Shown here: positions 23,063-32,993 of the stretch, one piece after another
How positions within the stretch are numbered: position 1 is the stretch's first letter
Layout of the letters: the number at the start of each line of letters is the position of its first letter
Assembly (NCBI GenBank): GCA_023974075.1
Contig: CM043785.1
Coordinates: 22,199,169 to 22,263,168, forward strand
Direction: 5' to 3'
DNA: 64,000 nucleotides
Origin: Chaenocephalus aceratus
Lineage: Eukaryota; Chordata; Actinopteri; Perciformes; Channichthyidae
Notes under the pieces: generated by a model
Told to the model about the DNA's origin: nothing
Database searches by the model: none
Seen by the model: the letters and a program-made list of their open reading frames with translations, nothing else
Program-made: the position numbers and the translations under genes

Positions 23063-24119
23063 TTAACAGGCAGAACTCTGTCTCAACACGGGACCCAGCA
23101 CTGCGCGGGCCACACTTGGAGCAGAGACATCTAGCCTGTAAAAGCGGACAAAAGTGAGCGGCAAGGACCAGCTCGCTGCTGCACAGATGTCTTGGATGGA
23201 AACACCCTTGAACAAAGCCCAGGATGTAGCCAGTCCACGAGTAGAATGAGCACGCAGGCCCGTTGGTGCCTGCAAACCCTGACTCGTATAAGCCAGAGCA
23301 ATCGCTTCCACAATCCAGTGGGCCGTTGCCTGGTAACGGGCTTGCCCTTCTGAGGGTTAGCCCAGGATATAAAGAGTTGGTCATTACAACGAAACTGTTT
23401 TGACCTGTCCATAAAGCACAAACTGGACACAGCAAATTCTGCCGCTGTTCCTCAGAGGAACACAGCGGCGGAGGAAATGCCACAATGTCAATTGGGGTAC
23501 ATGAGCCAACCACCTTAGGTATAAAGGCAGGGTTGGGCTTCAGCAACACTCTCGTTTGCCCCGGGGCAAACTGAGTGCACGAAGGATGTACAGAGAGCCC
23601 ATGAATGTCACTGACTCGCTTGGCAGATGGCAGAGCCAGTAACAGCACTGTCTTCAGTGACAGGTGTTTCATGTCAGCTTCTTCCAGGGGTTCAAATGGA
23701 GGTCTAGTGAGCCCATCTAAAACCACTGCCAAGTCCCATAAGGGCACCAGTGACCTGGAAACCGGGAGGAGCCTGCGAGCCCATTTCATAAAACGGCAGA
23801 CCAAAGGATGTTCGCTAGCCGTCTTTCCCTCAAAGCCCACATGGCATGCAGCAATAGCAGCCAGGTACACTTTGATCGTGGAGAAAGCTCTGTGTTTATC
23901 AATTAAGTCCTCTAGAAATGATAAAATCACCCCGACAGGACATTGAAAAGAGATTTGTCCTTTTTGAAGGCACCACTCCTCAAACACCCTCCACTTACAG
24001 TCATAGAGAGACCTGGTGGAGGAAGCTCTTGCACTCTGAATAGTGTTTATTACCTTCTGAGGGACATCTACTGTATTCATATTGTACCACTCACGGGCCA
24101 GGCCCATAGTGCCAAGCAC
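23063..24119 (-). pseudogene. DIRS tyrosine recombinase, frameshifted
   Basis: The long frame from 24119 contains the core-binding part (STRSLYDCKWRVFEEWCLQ, GVILSFLEDLIDKHRAFSTI, LAAIAACHVGF) and the start of the catalytic domain. Near 23430-23310 the reading passes through other frames. The C-terminal catalytic motifs appear in a separate frame: LRAHSTRGLATSWAL (the HxxR box) and FVRFYRLDVSAPS (the active-site Tyr). All motifs are present but not in one frame. Confidence 0.85.
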
Positions 24120-24488
24120 TCTGGGTGTGGGTGAAAGATCGCCCCCCCCCCCCCGCCTGAGACAGTATGTCCCTGCGTAGTGGGAGCTGCCACGGCTGCC
24201 CGCACAGCAGCTGATATATCTCCGCCAGCCAGTACATTGCAGGCCAGTGCGGAGCTATCAGGATAAGTGTGTGGCGTTGTTCTCTCACTCTGGCCAGAGT
24301 TGGGGGTATCAGAGCCAGGGGTGGGAACGCGTACAGAAGGACCGGAGGCCAAACGTGCGCGAGCGCGTCCACGCCTAACGGTGCGTTTAAATCGCGCATT
24401 GAAAAGAACAGCTGACATTGAGCATTTTCTTTTGATGCGAACAGATCTACCGCGGCTCAGCCGTAACGCACCCACAGCTGACTCACAA

Positions 24489-25925
24489 TCATTGGATGTA
24501 GAGTCCAGTCTGCATATGTGGTGCACCTCTGGACAGCAGATCCGCCCCGAGGTTCATCACTCCTGGTACGTGCGTCGCTCTCAGAGAGAGGAGACGTCCG
24601 CAGCTCCATAAGATCAGTTTGCGTGCCAGCATGTGTAACTGGAGAGAACGCAAACCCCCTTGGCGGTTTATATACGATATTGTGGTTGTGTTGTCTGTCC
24701 TCACGATGACATGATGTCCTCTGAGAAAAGGCAGAAAGCGTATTAGGGTGAGGAACACCGCTAAAAGCTCCAGATAATTTATGTGTGACCGTTGGAGGTC
24801 TCTGCTCCAGAGACCCCTCACAGGTCGACCTTCGTATATACCCCCGCAGCCCGTCAGACATGTGTCTGTGGTGACCACCTTCCGCGATAGGACAGCACCC
24901 ATAGGTACGCCCCGTACTAGAAAAGTTGGGTGTAGCCAGTGGCGCAAAGCCATTACGCATTTCATAGTGACCATCACTCTCCGCGCGCCATGACACACGG
25001 GGTCCAATCTGAGGGCAGCTACCCAGCGCTGAAACTCCCTCATGTGTAAGCATCCCAGTCGTACCACCAGAATGGCTGACGCCATGAGCCCCAGTAACCG
25101 CAGACATGATCTGAAGAGAACATAGTTGCGTGGCTGGAAATGAGCGAGGCAAGCCCTGAAGGCTTTCACTCTCTCTGCTGACAAGCGGGTTGTAAAGGGC
25201 ACCGAATTCAGGCGTAGGCCCAGGAAGAGTACAGTCTGGGCTGGAGACAACATGCTCTTTTCTCTGTTTATTACAAAACCCAGGTCGAGCAGGTGTTTTA
25301 CGAGGACATTCGTCTGCGTAATAGCCTCTTGCTCCGACTGTGCGAGAAGGAGCCAATCGTCCAGATAAGTTGCCAGGCGATTACCCTGTTGTCTTAACGG
25401 GGCTATCGCGGCTTCCGTACACCGTACAAACACTCGCGGGCTGAGAGACAGACCGAAGGGAAGTACTCTGTACTCGTAACAGACACCCTGAAAGGCGAAC
25501 CTCAGATATTTCCTGTGTAGGTAATATACTGGGATGTGGAAATACGCATCTTTCAGGTCGACTGATGTGAACCAGTCGTTTTGGCGCACGAGACGCAACA
25601 GAGATATGTGAGTGAGCATTCTAAATTTGTATCTTTTGAGATATTTGTTCAGAGCTCTCAAATCTAGTATTGGCCGAATTCCGTTCCCTCCCCGTTTGGG
25701 AACGAGTAAATACTTGGAATAAAAGCCGCTCTGACTCTGTTCGGCGGGTATTATCGATATAGCCTTCTTTTCTAGCAGCGAGAAAATCTCTTGCTCTAGA
25801 ATATGGGCCGACTCTCCCCGGGCCTGTGAATACAGAATGCCCGAGAAGTGAGGGGGGGTGACAGCGAATTGGAGCCTGTAGCCCCGTTTTACTGTCTTGA
25901 AAACCCAAGCAGAATCTGTGAGCAT
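24489..25925 (-). CDS. DIRS reverse transcriptase with RNase H
   Basis: Uninterrupted frame of 478 codons. RT motifs in order: LLVPKRGGNGIRPILDLRAL, WFTSVDLKDAYFHIPV, YRVLPFGLSLSPRVF and the catalytic LATYLDDWLLLAQ. The RNase H part follows: TTDTCLTGCGGIYEG, YLELLAVFLTL, VIVRTDNTTTISYINRQGG. A methyltransferase-like domain known from some DIRS elements was not identified. It may still be translated, but gag and recombinase of the same copy are broken. Confidence 0.88.
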   Translation of the reverse strand: MLTDSAWVFKTVKRGYRLQFAVTPPHFSGILYSQARGESAHILEQEIFSLLEKKAISIIPAEQSQSGFYSKYLLVPKRGGNGIRPILDLRALNKYLKRYKFRMLTHISLLRLVRQNDWFTSVDLKDAYFHIPVYYLHRKYLRFAFQGVCYEYRVLPFGLSLSPRVFVRCTEAAIAPLRQQGNRLATYLDDWLLLAQSEQEAITQTNVLVKHLLDLGFVINREKSMLSPAQTVLFLGLRLNSVPFTTRLSAERVKAFRACLAHFQPRNYVLFRSCLRLLGLMASAILVVRLGCLHMREFQRWVAALRLDPVCHGARRVMVTMKCVMALRHWLHPTFLVRGVPMGAVLSRKVVTTDTCLTGCGGIYEGRPVRGLWSRDLQRSHINYLELLAVFLTLIRFLPFLRGHHVIVRTDNTTTISYINRQGGLRSLQLHMLARKLILWSCGRLLSLRATHVPGVMNLGADLLSRGAPHMQTGLYIQ

Positions 25926-26063
25926 CCTTCACTTTTCGCTTCTCAAAGCGAGCGGAGATGTCACAGCTCTGTCATCTGCCCTCTGTGTCTTTATTTGTTG
26001 TGTTATGGGGCCCTCTAGTGTCTGAACACGGTGGTACCCCAGGTTGATAACCGCGTCCGACAC

Positions 26064-26075
26064 TGCGCATGCGCG
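26064..26075. promoter_or_regulatory. NRF1-like palindrome between DIRS gag and RT
   Basis: TGCGCATGCGCG matches the NRF1 consensus YGCGCAYGCGCR. This copy has one such unit; the second DIRS copy has an expanded array at 48260-48590. Function is untested. Confidence 0.35.
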
Positions 26076-26238
26076 TGGCGGTGGTGCCTTCACAATCCCG
26101 TCTATTGTCCGCCTTTTGAGAGAGGCCGTAGCCGCTCTCAAAAGAGGGGCAGACGACAGACTGTTTATTGTTTTTATTGTTTTTATTTTTATTGACTGCG
26201 CCCTTAGCTTCAAGCCTGGAAACGACAGAGGAAAATGA

Positions 26239-27531
26239 TTAATTTTGAAACAACAATGATGACATGTGTTTGTGTGACTTAAACAGGCAGCGGAACTTTC
26301 TGTCTTTGATGTTAAGTCCATTTCCCTGATGGCGCGAACTTGAGGATGACGTTTTGGCATCACTTGAGGCGGCAGGAAGATGGGGGCATGGCGGCACCCC
26401 GAAAACACATGAGCATCCAACACTGGAACGTGCTCTGGAGCTGGGGAACAGGGAACTTCCAGCTCCTTCATTGAGGAGAGGAGAGGAGGCTGTCAGGCCG
26501 CCCGCTTCTTCTTCCTCGCCTGGTGGCTGAAAACCTGGGTCGGCTGCGCCTGAGCGGCCGCTGCCGGGACCGGAGATTTTCTTGGCCAGCTCCCTCTTAC
26601 CTCGTGCCTGGGCTGGGGACCCGGGACGGGCTGCTTGGTGTCGAAGCCAGCCTCGGTTGGAGGTGGGCTGCCACCAGCGGTTCCATGGGCGGCATGCAGA
26701 GCAGGCCGAGCCTCTCCATACCCTCACAGTCCAGGGAGGAGGCACCCTGGATTGGGGCCTTGTTGCTGGAAGGAGCTGCCTCTTCGTCCTCGCTGCTTGG
26801 GGCAAGTTCTTCCCCTCGTAGCGAGATCTGGAGGTCTCCTTGGCCGCTTCAGGCCATGGGATGTCCAGCCTGGACGCAGCGCGGTGACACACGGCCTGCA
26901 AGTCCATGCTTAGGACGGGCGAAGCTGGTGTGCTCTCGCCCGGGGGAGCAGACATCACTCCCGGCTTAGCAGCCTGAGCCGATGAAACGAAGATGTCATC
27001 CCCATCTGAGTCAGACAGGAGGAACTCAGAGGTATCCTCTTCGTCCTCCATGTAGTCCAACTCCAGGACATCCTCTGCGGGTGGAACCATGGTGAGGTCC
27101 AATTCAGAGCCCCAGCTTTACACAGCGCGGGGCTCCACTCTTTCCGCCACCGGGTCCCAGCCTGAAACAGTGTGGGGCTCCGGTTCAGCGGCTGTTGCTA
27201 TTGTTGAGCCCCAGTCTGACACAGCGCGGGGCTCAATCTCTGCTGTGGACGCCACCATGTCTTGATTGCCGGACGGCGAATCGGCAGACATGAGGGGGTC
27301 CTGTCCCGACAGGCTAGCTTGGCGTGCTAACCGTCGGCGGAGGCTCTTCATGGTGAAGCGGGTACAAAGCCCGCACGAGCCGGGGTTATCGATAGCCTCC
27401 CGGGCGTGTTCCAGCCCGAGGCAGGACGAGCAGACCTGGTGTGAGTATGTGCCTGAAATTGTAAACCCGCAGCCGCATAGCCGAGCCTCCGAGTCCCTGA
27501 CTCCTCTGGTGTGAGGGAGAGAAGGGTCCAT
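26239..27531 (-). pseudogene. DIRS gag, broken
   Basis: The N-terminal 137 codons (to 27118) hold the Cys-rich start CGCGFTISGTYSHQVCSSC and then a stop (TAG after EPRAV). The frame resumes SWGSELDL at 27102 and ends in another frame after RTKRQLLPAT. Compared with the intact gag at 48876-50531, the central region (LDEVSVSWRDRPF through QRRPFAPRSAG) is deleted. Both a nonsense change and an internal deletion are visible. Confidence 0.85.
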
Positions 27532-28010
27532 CTTCGATCGCCGGGGTGTCGGCGTGGAGTGGACACGCTAGTAACAGGTACGTTACAGAGAAAAAAATCT
27601 AACCTTGCCGTTAGTCCGAAAGGAAAAAAGGGGACGGTGTAGATTTTATTCTTTAAAGAATATTAACTGGTGTGTTAATACCTTTTTTATCTCTGTCTCC
27701 TCTGGTGTGAGAGAGAAAAGAGAACGTCCTCTTTACCGTGGTGTCGGTGTGGAGGGAAGAACAAACTAGCAACAGGTATGTTACTAGCTTGAAGAAAAAA
27801 ATCAAACCTTACCGTTATTTAGACAGAAACAGACAGATTACAATATTAACTGGTGTGTTAATATTGCTCAATCTTCTTGCAAAGCAAAAAAGTAACCGGC
27901 AAGCGCCCGTCGACCGAATGTTAGCTTGGGTCCAGTCTGTGGACCGTTAAGCTTGCCCGGTTACTGATAAAACAAGATGTGCTCTGAAGTGAGAAGAGGT
28001 GTTTGAATGA

Positions 28011-28153
28011 CGCTGCGTCGTAGCGCAAGATACTTAAAGGGTGGGTGGATTCCCTGACGTTGACGTCAAGATCACCAGCCAATCAGGATTGGCGTAATGA
28101 GATTGATGCTTCTGTTTGCATACGCGTTGAGGCGCATCCCATAGTGAGACATC
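28011..28153. repeat. DIRS right inverted terminal repeat
   Basis: Inverse complement of 22742-22884 with scattered differences. CRE TGACGTCA at 28061-28068 and the CCAAT/ATTGG pair are kept. In the element's orientation this is the 5' end and probable promoter for gag. Confidence 0.85.
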
Positions 28154-28612
28154 GAACGGAGTGTTATGAATGAGAACTTTGCTTTTGTCCTGACAGTCCA
28201 AAAACCAAATCAGTGTTCAATGATGTACAACAGATAAAAGCAGCAACAACTTACCTAAAATTATCAAATAGTTTGCTTTTGCAGAATTATTTTATATTGG
28301 TCAGCTAATTCCTTAATGAACAATTGCGGCTGGTTTACAAAGCTGTGGTCCAACGAAAACAATCCATCGATCTTTTTTTCCAAAGGACAATTCCAACCCA
28401 TCCAGAAAGCTATTGGTTTCAATTTATTTCATTACTTGATGAAAAATTCAATTTGCTGGATATAATTCATGCTTAACAGTTAATCCTGTCAATGAACTAG
28501 TAAACACTTTTCAAAACTATTTTAAAGTAAAGTAACTTTTTCAGGTGGGGTATGGGCATTGATCATGGCATTGATACATGTACACCATGGCATTCTAGAT
28601 GTAGCCTTTATT

Positions 28613-28774
28613 TAACCAGGTGAAAGCCCCTTGAGATCACATTTTCAAGGGTGACCTGCAGGACATTAGTTACACATGTAACATAAAAACAACAGAACAA
28701 CAATAAGGATGACATACAACATAATGTACAGGGTACAGTTTACAAAACTCTATTTACAGTGACAGGTACCATGA
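28613..28774 (-). mobile_element. LINE 3' tail retained in duplication copy 2
   Basis: Matches 10976-11147 of copy 1 (AGCCTTTATTTAACCAGG onward). The LINE body is missing and the sequence passes straight into the RT fragment at 28776-28838. Confidence 0.85.
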
Positions 28775-28775
28775 A

Positions 28776-28838
28776 GTGGAGGCCCAATGATTGAGCCCTG
28801 TTGAACACCATATGACAAAGGACAAGGGATAACTGATA
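28776..28838 (-). mobile_element. LINE RT fragment at right edge of duplication copy 2
   Basis: Near-identical direct repeat of 19251-19314, encoding the same GVQQGSIIGPPLF-type motif on the - strand. Copy 2 is therefore flanked on both sides by this fragment. Confidence 0.8.
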
Positions 28839-28839
28839 T

Positions 28840-29519
28840 ACAGTACAGCATGAGTGTCACATGTATAAACACATCTATTGTGTCATATAAAAATACAAAT
28901 ATCACTGAACACAACATTTACAAAATAGATATAGTATGTATCTCGTTCATTGCATAGGCTACAGTACATCATAATTACTTTTCATACAATTTGACATAGT
29001 GGTTAGACAATTCCCCACAGTGAAATGTAACTGTCTCAGAAAAATAAACACCATATATGGAAATAGTTTCCTAATCCTCACTCCCCTTAGGACAAAATCC
29101 TGTCACAACATGACTCCACATTTATCTCTTCAAAGCGTTTAACATATACAGGCGCCATCCTCTCACGCTATGACTGTCTCTTCTTCACAAGTTTTGTTTT
29201 CCTGGAGCATTCACCACATAAATTCATAACTTTCATCAACCACAGCAGAGGAGATGTTGAAAGCAGGTTTAAAAGCTTTAATTTGACTTGTCAACTTCAG
29301 CATGATGGCCCTTGTACTACACAGTATTTATGTTAAGTTAAAGTAAAGTAAGTAAAATGCAAACATTCAAGACACACAGTGAGGATGTAATAAAAGATGA
29401 TAAATGATGCAGTTCTGGGGAGATAAAGCAGCAATGACAGGCAACATAGTTGGGGAATCAGAACAGGTATGGCTTTGTTTCTGAACAGTCTTGCAATCAT
29501 TTGTCCACAAAGATATATG

Positions 29520-29520
<1 letters not shown>
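28840..29520. other. Intergenic, no gene recognised
   Basis: AT-rich sequence without recognisable exon or repeat family. Confidence 0.4.
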
Positions 29521-29521
<1 letters not shown>

Positions 29522-29567
<46 letters not shown>

Positions 29568-29592
29568 GCACACACAAGCACACACAAGCACA
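29522..29592. repeat. CA microsatellite
   Basis: About 27 CA units followed by variant CACACAAG units. Confidence 0.95.
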
Positions 29593-29753
29593 CATAAACA
29601 CACAGTATCTCCTGCTCAGTCAGCTTAAAACACAGTGCAATACCCTCAGCTCAGATCAGCAGATTTGTTCATTTGTTTGAGTTATATTCAGATTGAACTT
29701 TCAGCAACTGATATCTTTTTGGGGGGATAATTCACTTGTAACGCTGATTTACA

Positions 29754-30570
29754 GTTGTTCTCGATTGCTAACACACTTTTTTTTTTATTGCTCAGTTTCT
29801 CAGAACATTTAACACAATTCACAAAACCACACACCCAAAGTGCAAAACACTTAATTTCTCCTGCTAAATGAAGAACTGCACTCAAAACTACATAAACAAC
29901 TTTTGCACCAAACATAACACACTTCATTCATAATACTAGATTGTTTGACCACCCAGCTACACACTGCTGAGCATAATCTAATGCACTTTCATCTGTTATG
30001 GGCTATGCTCTGTACATAGAGGTTTCTGCAGAGAAAGTTGCTGGAGTTTACAGAAATACAGTAAAAGAAGAAATACAAATGAGTTGTTGAAAGAAATCAC
30101 ATTGTGCAGCATGCATCTCAGCACATAGTTACTATGCTTCGGATCTCTCTAAGTGTGATGGCACTGTTTGCCAAAACCCAGTTTGTAACTGCTGCTTCCT
30201 GTGCCTCATTGAAAATCCTTGGCCTTCCACCTGCACCTCTTTGTTTCTCAGTCCTTCAGATAAACAACAACGATATAGTGGTTGGTCTGTGTTTGCGTTG
30301 CATAAAAGTAAGTTTACCACAGTACATTGTGCAGGATGTTTGTACAGTTATAGTATGCAACATGCCAACAATTCAATTACAGTAATGAAGTAAATACGTT
30401 TCACACAACAGATATAAGCACTGATATATATCATGAATTATGCAGAGCTAAAAACTGGTAACTAACCTGTTTTCAAGTCTAAGTGTCCGGATTACAGAGG
30501 CGACAGTACATCGGCTTAGATTAGGCTGAACCCTCTGCAGCCTCTCTCATCGTCACACCATGGTTGATAA
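29754..30570 (-). mobile_element. Decayed Tc1/IS630-type transposon
   Basis: On the - strand two helix-turn-helix pieces of an IS630-type fish transposase are readable in different frames: REAAE then VQPNLSRCTVASVIRTLR (about 30471-30561, a 2-base loss between), and GGRPRIFNEAQEAAVTNW then LREIRSIVT (about 30130-30245). The DDE core was not found. The end near 29754 (GTTGTTCTCGATTGCTAACA) may be a terminal repeat. It is inactive. Confidence 0.6.
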
Positions 30571-30599
30571 CATTTCATTTCATAGAGAGTATTCTTCTT

Positions 30600-31740
30600 T
30601 GTCCAACTGTGCAACTTAATGATGAAGTACAGTACTACTATTACCAACAACAATGTTGTTAAAGCATGCAGAGTGGAGGCTTTGTATTGTTTTAGTTTTG
30701 TTATTTCTACTTTTCACCAAACATTACAAAATGTTTTTAAAACCATCACAAAACCTGCTTTGAATTAGTTTCTAATATGGATTTGGTAAACAGGCTAGCT
30801 GTATACAGCCATATTAGAAACTTTGTTGGGCTGTGTTAATACATTAATACTCTGCTGGGCTTTGAAATAAATACTATTATCAGCCTTTCTACATGCTCAA
30901 ATGTAATTGTTTACAATTTAGTTTATTGTCTGAGCATGCAAATAATTACTTATAACTTAGAAATAAAACAAATGCGTGACTGACAGACAGTCATCCCTAC
31001 TTCCCTATCAATGTTGCCAGTTTCAAAAAGTCAGCGATATGTGTTGCCGTTATCAGCCTACAGAGACAACAATTATACTGAACAAGCCACCAATTGGGTT
31101 CAGACCCACAAAGAAGGAAAAACATTACATAAACCCTTTCAGTAGGCTTGGTTAAAGACCAAAGTTTCTCTTTGGGCAAGAGGAGCCTTGTTCTTTGACT
31201 TTTAAATTAAACTGGCGTCTCCCCACAACATTTGTCAAAGTTGTAAACTTATTTCCTTTTTTATTGACACAGTTTTATCTTTCTTTTTTTACACTATTTT
31301 TTTACTATTTAAACTTTTTTTAAGTATACATTTCTTATTGTTTAAACTCATATGATCAATATGATATGAAACTCTTTTCTGAAACTGCAGCACATGTATC
31401 TAAATTTGCTAAATCTAGGCATTTGTGTTAGTAATTAATATTCATTATATTAACTTAATGTATCTTCTAAAAGCCCAGTGTTTCAAGGTAACAAGTATAG
31501 GAACAATCTCCCTGTGCCAAGATAACAACAGTTAAATAACTAATGAGGAGGTTTTTTCGTTCGTCAGCTCAGCAGTTTGGATGCAAGAATGTCTAGGATA
31601 TAGGTGTATGTCTTTCATTATCTGATTTGGAACCACAAAGAATAAACATAAGAAACCTGCACTGTCAAGTTACTGTGATATACAACCACATCAGCTAAAA
31701 CAAACACAAGGATCAGTGGAAAGTGAAACACCACAAAAGC
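30600..31740. other. Intergenic, no gene recognised
   Basis: AT-rich sequence with short poly-T tracts. No supported exon, RNA or mobile element. Confidence 0.4.
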
Positions 31741-31745
31741 ACTTT

Positions 31746-31746
<1 letters not shown>

Positions 31747-31835
<89 letters not shown>

Positions 31836-31864
31836 CCAGCCAGCCTGCCTGCCTGCCTGCCAGC

Positions 31865-31923
<59 letters not shown>

Positions 31924-31934
31924 ACAGACAGACA

Positions 31935-31997
<63 letters not shown>

Positions 31998-31998
31998 G
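31747..31998. repeat. Compound microsatellite: CA, CCTG/CAGG and CAGA
   Basis: About 44 CA units (to about 31834), then a short GCCAGCCAGCCTGCCTGCC block that inverts into about 15 CAGG units (31866-31920), then about 18 CAGA units broken once by CAACAGA. The CCTG block next to CAGG can pair into a hairpin. Confidence 0.95.
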
Positions 31999-31999
31999 G

Positions 32000-32690
32000 G
32001 CAGACACACACACACTCACACCACAAGCTAAATTCCTGTTTCAAAATTGTGAAAAGCAAATAAGTTTATCGTGATGCAATTAAGTGTACACTATATTTTA
32101 CTTTAGTAGCTGTTTGAGTCTTTGTACCTAAAAGCTACAGGGGTTTTCACATTCAAAGGGTCAAAATAGGCATTTGGGAGGTTGTGAGATGATTCATTGG
32201 ATATGAAAGAAGACCAATACAAGTTGTAATAAACACATCTGTATTCATTGTACAGCCAATCCTTCAATCTTGTCTTTTTTTGTGAAAGTTTACTGGGGGA
32301 AAAATCATAGACTTCTGAAACCTGACAAAGGATACAACTACACCACGTGGTGCAAGCAAAAACGTTTTGCTAATCGTATTATATTTGTTCAATGTAACAT
32401 GTGTTACTATAATTGTGAGGTAAATTTAGATGAGTAATTCCCTAATTCTTTTTTTAACTATGTTGAAATATTTCCAACTCAAACCAAGTGGTGTCTCTCA
32501 GTCATTATCATGTCATGCTTATGTCAGCTGTCTTTTTTTGTTTGGTTTTAGGCAATAAAGAGAGGGGGCATGTGTGTTAAGCATACTTGCACAGCATGTA
32601 ATTAACTAAAAGTGGGGCCTTAACCCTACATGCCTCTTTTTTTTTTTAAAGTGTTATATAGATATAGCTCAGTGTGTTTTACTGGATATG
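32000..32690. other. Spacer upstream of the acidic SCPP
   Basis: No exon or known repeat. The final part probably carries the upstream promoter region. Confidence 0.35.
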
Positions 32691-32716
32691 ATAGGCTCTC
32701 ACGGGACGTTCCAGTC

Positions 32717-32806
32717 TATAAATGGGATCCAAGTTAGCGATGAAGTAGATTACTTTCCTTACCTGAGGAGACACATCTATCATTTTTCTCTGAACCAAGG
32801 AAAAAG
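32717..32806 (+). promoter_or_regulatory. Promoter and untranslated exon 1 of the acidic SCPP
   Basis: TATAAAT at 32717-32723. Untranslated exon 1 should start near 32747 and ends at 32806 before GTGAGA. The next acceptor is at 32984-32985, eight bases before the ATG. Confidence 0.6.
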
Positions 32807-32993
32807 GTGAGATAGACTTTTCATTACAACAATTTGATACAGTGTTAGAAACATAGTTCCAGTAATTTTACAGGACTTGAAGCCAATTACCTTTACGTTC
32901 ATTTTAATTCAGAACTATTTGTTTCTCATTAAGCAAAATACAATTATTGTTCTATGTATCACGATGGGTCTGATTTATTTTTCAGAAACAACC

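Larger units (their letters stand above)
22690..28177 (-). mobile_element. DIRS1-type tyrosine-recombinase retrotransposon
   Basis: Transcribed leftward. Order on the - strand: right terminal repeat, gag (27531 to about 26239), RT-RNase H (25925-24489), tyrosine recombinase (24119 to about 23063), internal complementary region, left terminal repeat. Inverted terminal repeats are 22742-22884 and 28011-28153. No target-site duplication is seen, as expected for integration by a tyrosine recombinase. The unoccupied site survives in copy 1 near 10549 (GTAGAAAAGAACACTTTGC). Gag and recombinase frames are broken, so the copy looks non-autonomous. Confidence 0.92.
19318..28774 (+). repeat. Segmental duplication, copy 2 (with DIRS insertion)
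   Basis: Counterpart of 7165-11147. Similarity begins at CTGTCATTTCAG in the poly-Asp SCPP intron and ends after ACCATGA in the LINE tail. About 5.5 kb of DIRS sequence (about 22690-28177) is inserted in the 3' flank of the SCPP gene. LINE sequence that follows ACCATGA in copy 1 is absent here. Confidence 0.9.

Noticed and set aside
24457..25356. 299-codon frame on the - strand overlapping the DIRS RT
   Set aside because: It is a shadow of the RT frame, which carries all the conserved motifs.
31747..31998. Regular direct repeats considered as a CRISPR array
   Set aside because: Units are only 2-4 bases with no spacers, and the genome is eukaryotic.
31618..32063. Several long frames on both strands rich in Cys/Val or Gln/Thr/His
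   Set aside because: They are translations of the CA/CAGG/CAGA microsatellite, open in every frame because of the repeat.
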